A stretch of 64,000 nt of DNA from Cloeon dipterum (lineage: Eukaryota; Arthropoda; Insecta; Ephemeroptera; Baetidae). The notes below the pieces were generated by a model that did not search any database, was not told the DNA's origin, and saw nothing but the letters and a program-made list of their open reading frames with translations. Shown here piece after piece: positions 13,701 to 23,925 of the stretch (its first letter is position 1; every line of letters starts with the position of its first letter). The DNA is taken from contig NC_088789.1 in NCBI RefSeq assembly GCF_949628265.1, forward strand, positions 30,993,883 through 31,057,882, given 5' to 3'. The position numbers and the translations under genes are program-made.

Positions 13701-14294
13701 AAAACCTGCTCGAGGCCGCCAAAAAATCGTAGGGGGCTATCATTCCCTTAATTTTGAATTTTCGAAAAAATGTCGCAAAAGGCGACCTTAGCCTACGAAT
13801 TTTTTTGTAAATTGAAAAGATGTTTAGGATCAAAAACTAGGTTTGGTGGTGAAAATTGCAAGGTGATATCTACACGCAGTCAAGAGTTAAACCTTTTAAT
13901 TCACAGAATGCGTTTTTCGGATATTTTTGATACCGAAAAAATAGGGAACGCCCCCATTCCCGAGCTTCAACCATCTATTTACAAGTATTTAAAGCAATTG
14001 TAAGTGGCACCTAAAAATTTCAATGCTGAAAAATCGCGTCCAATCGACCTCTCGCAATTAACTGTTCTGTTGTATTTTTTTTAATTTTTGCTGGTTCGTT
14101 TAGTTTTACTATGATCCATCAATCATGTTGTAACAAATTTGTTTTAAAAATTTCCAACTGACCATTTTTATAGAGTGCGAAATAATAATTGATAATTTCT
14201 TACACGGAGGTGGAATGTAGACGTCGCTCTGATTGCCAGACTTTTGCGCGGCGCGAACCGCGAGGCTGAGGAGGACGACAAGTCCGAGCCTCAT
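10711..14294 (-). CDS. Secreted S1 serine protease, paralog B, 12 exons
   Basis: Exons in coding order: 14204-14294, 13039-13185, 12876-12979, 12644-12811, 12561-12579, 12116-12232, 11883-12053, 11601-11831, 11441-11544, 11215-11385, 10991-11150, 10711-10934; 568 codons, no stop. Same architecture as paralog A: signal peptide beginning MRLGLVVLLSLAV, Cys-containing N-terminal region, then the catalytic domain starting IIGG at residue 311. The triad is His352, Asp402, Ser503. Residue 189 (chymotrypsin numbering) is Ser, as in chymotrypsin. The residue before IIGG is Asn, so the activation bond is non-basic. A furin consensus RTKR lies at 293-296. Intron 1 is enlarged to about 1 kb by a foldback transposon (13261-14057). 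The most diverged copy of the four; nothing suggests inactivation. Confidence 0.85.
13261..14057. mobile_element. 0.8-kb foldback element in intron 1 of protease B
   Basis: A palindrome with arms of about 380 bases around a centre near 13660. The left arm from TTTGCGAG and the right arm ending CTCGCAA are complementary with scattered mismatches. TTA flanks both ends (13258-13260 and 14058-14060), matching the 3-bp target duplication typical of PIF/Harbinger-type MITEs. There is no transposase. The other three paralogs lack it at this site, so the insertion came after the duplication that gave rise to B. Confidence 0.75.
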
Positions 14295-14370
14295 CCTGAT
14301 TTCTTCTCTGCACGCGATGGACCAGGGGGCTGCTGCTCCGACCGTCGCGCACTGCACTTCGAGTCTGATT

Positions 14371-14464
14371 AAATTATCGAGTGTTGGCATCACTAAGAAC
14401 GATACTTTCGGCCTTTTGCCCTCAGACGGCGACTGACCTCTAATTTGCGTCATTCCGTTATCGC
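14371..14464 (-). promoter_or_regulatory. Conserved proximal promoter block of protease B
   Basis: Counterpart of the block upstream of paralog A, with the same GGGCAAAAGGCCGAAAGTAT core and upstream GCGATAA. The TATA position of copy A reads AATTAGA here. The regulatory role is inferred from conservation between paralogs. Confidence 0.45.
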
Positions 14465-16570
14465 TAAAAACTGCGAAAATAAACTGGGCTTATATTTTTA
14501 AAAAATTATTTGGCTCGTTTTCTCCCTAAATTAAAAATTTTTATAGTTCATATAGATTTTGGGGCACACTAATTATTTTATTTAAATATTTGTTTCTTGA
14601 TGAAACGGCCTTTTGATTATAAATAAAAAATTTAACATATTTAAATACATTTTCGCACTTGCAGACCACACTCACCTCGAGAAACTTCTTTTTTCAAATA
14701 AATTTATACAAATTTTGGCTTCGAACTTGCTATTTTGATAAACTGTTGCTGCGTTGCGTGGAGGTCGAAAGTACCAAGTTCAAAATCAAGCCAGAGACTC
14801 GCATCTGAGGCCTGTTCGCGTGACCTTGTTTTCATCTCGAGTGCACGTGATTCTCTTTGTCAGCACTGTCTTTTAGAGCGATTTTTCCTTTTTATTTTTA
14901 AATTGATATTTTTCACAGATATGTAGGAAAATAATGAAATATGAATTATGTATATAAATAACACATTCGTCACTATTTGTCACTTGCAGAAATGGAACGT
15001 GCGCGCAACACACACTTTTTTGTGCAGGATATTTCACCGCGCGCGGGCTCTCTCGTCTCTCTTTGGGCCGAGCAACACATATTTTGCTGATAGCCGGTCA
15101 TGAGTTTCACATTTTATCAAAGAAAAATCGGACAACTCTTGCTTGCTGAGTGAATTTGCCCCTCGCTTTTATCAGTCGGCGGCTCATTCTCTTTTGCATA
15201 AAGCATTTTCACGATTTCGAGGCTGTTATTTTAATTTAAAGACCCGAAATTTACTTAAAGTGAAATAGGAACCAAAGCTTTCTCGAAAGCGTATCAAAAT
15301 TTATTATCAATTGTAACAAATTTTTTATATTGCTGCAAGAGTCGAAGTTTCTTGTAAAAGGAGGACACGTCGGCAGCATTAATAAAGTGGCTCTCGATTC
15401 GCTGTTTCGAGGATATGAAAAATAGTATTAAATATACAAACGGAGATGACTTATTCCCGCCCGGAATGGGAGGCATGCAGGAGGTGCCATTTTGCTCCGA
15501 AGGGGTCTTAATCTTAATTGTATTTCTTCTGCCGAAATGCACTACCGCAGAAACAGAATAAAATGACGAAAGAGGGCATCCAGCGCTGCTCCGGCGTCCA
15601 GCGGGCTGCAATCTCTGTGGCAATGTTGCAAAGCTTATCTCCAGCGAAAATTATCTCTATTTTTTTTCTCAACAGCGCTCGGGCAGCACATTCGGCAGCT
15701 CTTTCCTCACTCGTCTCAAGCGTTTAATGGTTTAAAAAAGCTCTAGCAGAGGTCACTCTCGGCAGAAATTGCCTTTTATGATAAGCAAAATGCTTGCGCT
15801 GAGCAAAATGACGATGAAAACATTTCTCTCTAACAGGAATGTAAAAAATATTGAGCCGCTTTAAAATTGAACATTGCACCTTAAAGAGAGAATTAGTTAA
15901 AAAGTTACTAATTTAAGCAGAGGAACCAAAGAATGCTTAATTTTTAATTAATAAAAATGGAAAATTTCCATATTAAAATAATTATCCCGAAAATTTGTCT
16001 ACAATTTTGAAGAACAAACTCGAATTTATCGCTTTAGTCCGTGAAGTGGACGGAGAGGTGCCAACGTGGATTCACGTCGGCTAACTAATTAATATTTTGA
16101 GACGGTTATAATATAATTTGGCGTTGAGCAAAATTACGAATTTTGTCCATTCACACTGAATATATAAGAAACTTTAAAAAAAAATTAGCCGCTTTAAATT
16201 TACTGAATTTTGCATCTTGAAGCGAGAAGTTAACAAATTATTTCCTATACCTTGAATTTCTTTTTTAAAAAATGCGCATAATTTTTCAACTAACCGCAAA
16301 GTGACTAAATTTAACTGCAATGTTGGTGGATACGACGAGTTAATCACAGAATCTTTCAATCTTCGAAGGCAAAATAAAAACTAGTTAATTTACAGAGTTG
16401 AACCAAAAGATATGCTTTTATTTTTGACAAATAAAAATGGAAAATTTCCATTTTAAAACGTTTTTTCAAAAAACTTTCCAATCAATTAAAAAATTTTATA
16501 CAGCAAACCAGATATGTTATCACTTTAGTCGCTGAAAAATCATAAAAAAAGCCGAGCAATCAAAACTTTT
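14465..16570. other. Intergenic part of duplicated unit B, no gene seen
   Basis: The stretch at 14665-14890 is a copy of 6110-6360. The stretch at 15400-15780 copies the 2030-2370 and 21120-21510 blocks. The part at 15820-16100 matches 21540-21840. The rest is AT-rich. No RNA gene or supported coding exon was found. Confidence 0.5.
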
Positions 16571-16577
16571 GTAACCA

Positions 16578-16583
16578 TTTATT
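16578..16583 (-). terminator. Polyadenylation signal of protease C
   Basis: AATAAA on the minus strand, about 105 bases downstream of the stop codon of gene C, at the position conserved among the four units. Confidence 0.55.
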
Positions 16584-16686
16584 AAAACCATAAAAAAATA
16601 TTTTTATAAGAGATTGTTCTGTCCCATCTACCATTTTTCTACTGAATAACTATATTGATCATTTTCCTTTTTTTCAAAACCCACAT

Positions 16687-19600
16687 TTAATTCCGGAATG
16701 AAATGTCCGACGTGTTTTCGACGATCCAGTCCATGTAATTTGCGACGTCAGTGAACAGGGAATATTGATTTGGATGACACAACGAAGTATTTTTGCCCTC
16801 AAACTCCACTATTTTCGACATTCCAAAGCTGACGATGCCCCTGATGAACCAGCGGCCGTCTTTTTCCACGGAGAGGCTGCCTCCGCTGTCCCCGTTGCAG
16901 GTGGTTGTTCCTGAATTAATTAATAAAATTCTGAAAAAAGTAATTAATGAATTAGGAGGTTCTAACCATTATTGTAGCCGGCGCAAAAGTTGTCTCCCGG
17001 TCGCAAATATTTCCCGAAAAACCTCCTGTTTGACAAGTAGCACTCTTTGTGAGCTAAAATTGGTAGTCGAACCTCTTGCAGATCATCTGTGCGCGTGTGG
17101 TTGTCGACGAGCCCAAACCCAACCGCCTTCAGGAGAAAGAAAAACAAAATATTAGAATATATTTTTCGAATTCACGACGTATCCGATACCATAGCATTGG
17201 TTCCAGCCACGCGAGTCAAATTAGGGTCAGAGTCATCGTTCCACAAGCAAATCGGACGGACATTGTTGGTTATTTTTATTGTTTTGTTCAAAATCATGAG
17301 TCCGACGTCACTCATGAAAATGGTTGAGTCATATTTCGGGTGCACAATCAGACTGCTGGGCTATAATGTTTTCGAAATTATTATCGATAAAAATACTATT
17401 CGTGCAAGGTGAAACCTTTCTTCTTTGAACACCAGGTGCTCTTCTCTGTCTTTTATCATACATCCCAACAGAAACTCTGAAGTCCTCTGCTTTGGATCCA
17501 TAAATGCAATGAGCAGCTAAAAAACATTTTAATTCAAATTCATAAAATTAAACATTTCTTCGCTTCACTACCAGTCAAAATTACTGTCGGCGAAATCAAT
17601 GTCCCGCCACAGATATCTCCAGTCATCACATTCTCAATGTAAACGTGCCAAGGATGATTGCCTGTCTGAGAAATGTTTCCACCGAAAATTGTACCAGTGA
17701 TCGATGATAATTCTGTGGAAGAATCGTCATTTTCTCTTTTCCTTCTTGTTGACGTCGGTTTCCTTCCGCAGTTTTGGAAACTGAGGTTCTCTGGCACGGA
17801 GAATCCTTTTTTAAAGATAAATTCAACTGCTGTGAGTTTAATTTTTTTTTTTGTTAAATTACCTCTCTTTTGTTTTGTGTCCGGATTCGGGCGTAGTACA
17901 GAAATGTCTTTGGCGTTCCTTGCGAACTCGTCAATGTATGGCAATATATCAATGTAAAAACGGTCCGTCATAAAAAAATTGAAACCTCTCAAGAAATACC
18001 GGCCTTTGTAGAAATTGATCAGGTATGTATAGTCTGTGTGGCATTAAATTACAATCATTGAAATTAAATGAGATGCATTTTTCTATAAACCTTACCAAAT
18101 CTGCTTTCCTCAACACACAGGATATTCTGGATGGGAAGTTGTAATTTTTTTAAATATCTCAATTCATCAATGTTTAGAGTCGTGCTACAGTTGCTTTGGC
18201 TCGTCACATTTTCTGTAAATTTGGCAAAAAGGAAGCAAAATTGTGTCACTGGCATTAAAAAATACATTTGAATGCGACTAAAATTTCTCAGACATAAAAT
18301 AGTTTCAAACTGACTGAAATCGTAAAAACTATTGCCCCGACAGTCTATAATCGTTCAAACTGTAAAATTTATTTAAATTAATATTTCAGAGTAACACAAA
18401 ATTGAATTTGAAATAGAAAACAAAGGAGACAACAAAAATAAATTTACGTTAATTGACCAGTTGCATAAATCCTAAGTGTTTGAAGCCACCAACAGATGGC
18501 GCAACTATAAACTCTCCAAATAATTTAGTTCTAATTCACTGCCGATTCGATTTCAGACTAAATCTAGCTACCGCGTGCACTCTTCATTAATTATGCTCTC
18601 TTTTGACGTTCTGAAACCCAAAAGAAAGAATATTAAGTGCACAGTAGCTAGATGGAGTCTGAAATCGAATCGGAAGTGAATTAAAACTGAATTTTTAGGA
18701 AAGCCTATGGTTGCGCCATCTGCTAGCGGCTTCGAACACTAAGGCTTTATGCAACTGGTCAATTTCAGTGAAACTCACAAAAGCATCAATATTTTGAAAA
18801 TGGAAAATTTTATGAAAATAAAAAATTCAGCACTCTTTCGTATACATACGCAATAAATATTTGTGGCAAAAAGATTAACACCAGTTTCTTTTCCGATTGT
18901 TCCAAAATTTATATAATTTAATATTTAAATATTATTAAATCTTTGTTCTAAGTGGATTTTAATTAATATGGGATATTGAAACTGTAAAAATACATTTGAA
19001 TCGGTTCAGAAAAGGAGAAAAACTGTAAAATTTGATTAAAGTCAATTTTTAACTTTTTTAAGCTATTAAATGTGCATAAATATACCTGTTTAATTCTAGT
19101 ACCGATAATTTTAGATTAAATTACTGTCACAATGAATAAGTTTGTAAAATTATATCTAACAAACTAACCTGGGATAGGTGGATCATCCTATAAAAATAGA
19201 TTTAAAATAAGTCCAAGTAACTGCAGAAATTAGTTTGAAAATACGAACGATCCGTGTTGACCATAGAAAGTAGGGTGATTCTCTTTTAAGTTGCGAGTCC
19301 ATTGCGTTGTCACGGTTAAACAAACAAATGGGAGTTATGACCACACTCGGCATTTTCTCAGTAATCATTATCATAATCTTGAATTTATAATGAGCATCCG
19401 GATTTATGGCAATTTGTTTTACATCCAGCACCTTAAACAATTGAAAAAGTCATTGTATAAACAAAAGGTGAATTGTACAGTTTTGCTGAACATGGTAAAA
19501 TAATTACTTTGACGGACAATCTGCTGCATTCCTCTTCTATTGTGATCTTTGAACAATATTCCGGAAAGACCCGTAGATCAGTTGTATCACTTTTATTGAA

Positions 19601-20152
19601 ACGGCAATAACCTAGACAATAAAGAATCTCTGATTTTGATATTCTTAAGCGAGATATTCATGTTACCTTCAGTTAGAATAGTCCTTTGAGAAATAGCTAT
19701 AAAGTTATAGCACCAATCATCTTTATTACGAATGTTTTGAACATCAACGATCCATTTTTTCTCATCTAGAGCTGTTTCGTTATTTCCACAGTTCTGAATG
19801 CTCAAGTTTTCTCCTTCGTCGAAATCTGTGAGGCGAAAATATAACTTCCTGATAGCAAAATACTACGTTTAGATCTATTTAAATCGAGTGGCTGCTTATT
19901 TTAATTGATTGGTTTCTTTTTCCATTTTTTTTTAATTAACACCGAATCGGTTAGTATTTTAAGATCTAATTTTAGACCCATCAAATTAATTTGGACCAAA
20001 TTCGTTTAAAAATTTCCAATTGACTAACTTTTAAAGAGTGCAAAATAGTGAATTGAGAAGTGCTTACACGGAGCTGGGAAGTAGTCATCGCCCCGAGACG
20101 TTTGCGCGGCGCAACCCGCGAGGCAGAGGAGGACGAAAAGTCCGAGCCTCAT
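16687..20152 (-). CDS. Secreted S1 serine protease, paralog C, 12 exons
   Basis: Exons in coding order: 20068-20152, 19667-19825, 19508-19611, 19249-19431, 19169-19187, 18096-18212, 17863-18033, 17572-17805, 17416-17516, 17190-17360, 16967-17126, 16687-16910; 575 codons, no stop. The signal peptide begins MRLGLFVLLCLAG. The catalytic domain starts IFGG at residue 319, preceded by Thr. The triad is His360, Asp409, Ser510; residue 189 is Thr. A strong furin consensus RRKR lies at 300-303. A frame that stays open through intron 7 is an accident, not a retained intron: the donor and acceptor match the paralogs. Intron 5 carries MITE M1c at the same place as M1d in paralog D, marking C and D as the closest pair. 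Confidence 0.85.
18457..18758. mobile_element. Foldback MITE, family M1 (copy c), in intron 5 of protease C
   Basis: Both terminal repeats are present (CCAGTTGCATAAATCC and its diverged complement), with inner CAACAGATGGCGC. The left flank is TGA and the right flank TCA, so the target duplication has decayed or differs. The flanking intron sequence is shared with copy d in paralog D. Confidence 0.75.
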
Positions 20153-20230
20153 CGTGATTTCTTCTCTGCGCGCGATGGACCAGGGATGCTGCTGCTCCGA
20201 CCGTCGCGCACTGCACTTCGAGTATGATTA

Positions 20231-20325
20231 AATTATCGAGTGTTGGCACTGCAAACGATACTTTCGGCCTTTTGACCCCAGTTGCGAACTGACCTCTACA
20301 TTAATTGCGTCATTCTGTTATCGCC
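20231..20325 (-). promoter_or_regulatory. Conserved proximal promoter block of protease C
   Basis: Same conserved block as upstream of paralogs A, B and D, with TCAAAAGGCCGAAAGTATCG and upstream GCGATAA. No TATA box at the position used in copy A. Confidence 0.45.
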
Positions 20326-23300
20326 ACATATTGCGAAACAAACTCGCTAATATTTTTGAATAAATTATTTTTCTTTTTTGCCAACTTAATTAATATATTT
20401 TATAGTTAATTTAGATTTTGGGGCCCAAGAATTATTTTTTTAAATATTTATTTCTTGGTGGAATTAACGGCCTTTTGATTATAAATAAAACAATTTGACT
20501 GTAATTGAATAGTTTATCGCTGTAGCAGACCACACACACCTCGAGAAATATCCGCCATTTTTCAAATTAAATTTTTCATTTTTTTTTCGCTGTAATCTTT
20601 GATATTTTGTGGTTGTCGCAACAACGGACGCCGTCCCGAAATTTCCGGAAAAATCGGAAAATTCCGACGTGATTGAGTAACACAACGGCCGCCGGTGTCC
20701 TCGCGCTCTTTGAGCTTTATTTTATTTGAGCGCGGGCGGCATTTCCGCGTGAGAAAGCGGCTTCAGTTCGAACTCGAGCCTCGTGGTCGCGCGGCAGCGC
20801 CACCGGCACCCGTCCTTCTCGCGCGGCCTCCCACGTCACGGCCTCCGGTGCCGCCTCCTCGGGGGCTGTTTCGGCTTCGTTATCGTAATTTTTACCTTGG
20901 CCAATGGCCCTAGTGGCGGCGGCGTCTCCTCCTCCTCCTCTTCAGACAATCGCAGCTCTGACATAATCCCCTTTCTTCAAGTTTACGTTCACTATTGGAG
21001 GTGGAAGATTTCCTCTAGCTATTTCGGTGCAATCACGAATTAGGATTAAAGTGGCGCTTGTGCTCACCTACTGGCACCATTACACTATTTAAACTCACTT
21101 ATTGCTCTCGATTCGCTAATTCGAGGGAATCAAAAATAAGCATTAAATAAAAAGAAAGACGACGCATTCCCGCCCTGAATTGGAGGCAAACAGGAGGTGC
21201 CCAATTGCTGTGAAAGGGTTCTGATTTTTCTTTATTTCTTCTGCCGAAAAATGCTGCCAGAATTAGAAAATAAATTGACGAAAGCCGGGCATCCGGCGCT
21301 GCTCCGGCGTCCAGCGGGTTGCAAACTTTTGCCATTCAAATGCAAAAACTGGCCATTTGTGGAAATATTGCGAAGCTCATCTCGAGCGAAAGTTATCTCT
21401 GGCAAAGAGCGGGCGGGCAGCACATTCGGCAGCTCTTTCCTCACTCGTCTCAAGCGTTGAATGCTTTAAAAAAGCTCCAGTAGAGGTCACTGTCGGCAGA
21501 AATTGCCTTTTATGATAAGCACTGCGTGCGCTGAGCAAAGTGATGAATCCATTTCCCTCTGACGGGACTGTAAAAAAATATTGAGCCGCTTTAAAACTGA
21601 ATTTTGCCCCTTAAAGAGAGAATCGATTAAAAACTTATTAATTGAAGCAGAGGAACCAAAGAATGCTTAATTTTTAATCAATAAAAATAGAAAATTTCCA
21701 TATTAAAATGTTATCCCGAAAAATTTTCTACAATTTTTAAGAACAAACTCGATTTTATCGCTTTAGTCCGGGAAGTGGACGCAGAGGTGCCAACGTGGAT
21801 TCACGTCGATCGTAACTAATTAATATTTTGAGACGATTATGATATAATTTGGCAAAAAGAAGTTGGTCGCGCTCATCCATCGCGAAGAGTCGGCCACGCA
21901 CGGCGCCCAACTGATGATCTATTGACCTTCTTTTCATTCGCTCTTTTGCTGCTCCAGTCGCTCATCACGTATTCACCCAACTTAATTTATTTCTCTTTTA
22001 ATTTATTGCTTTTTGACCGAGCAATGCCACCAGTTGCACGAAAAGGAGAGAAAATGCGTTGGTCCTAGGCCCTGCATTCCCTGCAAGAGCTGCATGGTTC
22101 TTTTTTAAATGAAATTAATAAAAAAAAACAACAGGATTGAAGCAAAAAAGTATGAAACGAAACCGTAAGCAGGGATGCAGCCACCTATTTAAATTAAATT
22201 GTCAAGTACTTTTAACCAATATTCCATCATTTGGCGATTGAACTCTATAAAAACCGCACCATTCGTGTCAATCCGTTATCGCAGCAAATCAATCAATGTT
22301 TTTATTCAATTTAGATTTTTGGCCATAATATGAAAGGTATTTATTTATTTATATTTGTTTCTCAACTAAACAGAATTTATATTAACAGTACGAAATTAAG
22401 AAATAAAATAAAATCTCGAGAATTTCTATTAATTTAAATAAATTTTTACATTTTACGCATTTTACTATTTATTTTGTGGCAATGTAAGTTCAGTTTGGAT
22501 TATCCGTCACTGTTGCGTGGCAGTCAAAAAGGCCAAGTTTAATATCATTCACTCGTCGCAACTGAGGCTTCTTTGTGACCTTACTTTCGAACGATTTTTT
22601 ATTTTTAAAATTATCTTTCTCGCCGAAATCCCGGCGAAATTTGTTCTAATATTTAGTTGCACTATAATAACTGGTAATATTTTTTCTCCGAGCCAGACGC
22701 TCAAGATATAAAAGGAGAGAACTGTCCGCGAGCTTTGCTCTTATCTCTGCGGGAAAAGGAAACAAGTCCGCTCGCCGCCGCGAAAATTAAAAGCGGCCGG
22801 ATGACGCGGCTGCTCTGCTTTTTTTCGCTTTCCGCCCAGTGCCGATTCTCGCTGCTAACGCCGCCCGCTGATTGACCAGATGCCAAATAACCCAACTCGA
22901 GCACTTTTTCGCATAAAAATTAAGTCACCGTGCCGATGGAGCAGAGTGCGGCTTACGTTTAATTCAGAAAGTTTGATATATGAGTAAAAAGGTGTGGTAA
23001 TTCTATATCAATTTAAAATAGTGCAACTTTATATCTTGGTTTGTTTACTATTTAGGAAAAACACATGCTAATTTTGGTTATATAATATAGTGTCTTATAT
23101 AAAGTCAAACTATGTATAACAATAATGTAAAGAGACATTCACGATTTCGCAATTATAGTTGTGAAAAATATGTGTCGTTTAATTAAAAAATATATCTGCG
23201 AACGCTTGAACGCTGATCAATAATTATTATTCAAGCACCGACCGTTTTTTATGCTTTTGTTTCAAAGAAACACCGAGATTCGGGTAGCTCGAAGGATTGC

Positions 23301-23690
23301 AAATTTCTGAGTTATTTTTAAAATAAAATATTCAAATTTCAAGGCGGAAATATTTGTAATTAAATTATTTTACTCAAAAGCTTAATTGTGAGTATTTTAT
23401 TTCGACACTGAGCCACCATTCAGGATTTGCATCGGAAAAAAATGGATATTTAAATTGGAAAGTTGAGGCGACGTTGGTTGCACTTTGGTCATTTGTCTCG
23501 GCGTGAAGAGGAAGAAGCCTTTTGATAGCAAACATAAGCTGCATATGTTATAATTATTAAATAATTCCTTCCAGTACAAATTTTCTGCTTTCTTGAATTA
23601 TATCAGCTTCATTGCCTACCGAGTGTGGTTGCAAAAACAGAAGAGTCAATTCTCATACAAGATGATAAAGACGGAAGACTAGGCCACGGA
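20326..23690. other. Intergenic part of duplicated unit C with a GC-rich block, no gene seen
   Basis: The stretch at about 20615-20960 is GC-rich and a direct relative of 36190-36500; both contain GAGCTTTATTTTATTTGAGC-like sequence followed by alternating CCTCC/GGCGG tracts. The stretch at 21120-21510 copies 2030-2370, and 21740-22100 copies 9580-10000. Near 23650-23760 lies the block that opens units A and B as well (2590 and 10440). Reading frames across the GC block are not conserved between its copies. Confidence 0.5.
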
Positions 23691-23820
23691 CGAAAGGTCA
23701 CGGATTTGACCTCTTTCTCTTCTCCCGAATGTGTGATAAGCACCAAGCAGAGGCGGCTAAAATAATTTCGTGTTTGCGGGTTTCATATTAAAAGCCAAGC
23801 AATCAAAACTTCTATAACCA

Positions 23821-23826
23821 TTTATT
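23821..23826 (-). terminator. Polyadenylation signal of protease D
   Basis: AATAAA on the minus strand about 100 bases downstream of the extended stop codon of gene D, conserved in position with the other units. Confidence 0.5.
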
Positions 23827-23925
23827 TTCAAAAACCATAGAAAAAACATGTCTTTGAAAGATTATCTATCTATATCTACTCTTTACTGTTCAACCTTTAC
23901 TATATGACCTTAATCAGGCCAATCT

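Noticed and set aside
17540..17992. A retained-intron isoform of protease C, from a frame open across intron 7
   Set aside because: Donor and acceptor are the same as in the other three copies, where the intron has stops or other lengths; openness here looks accidental.
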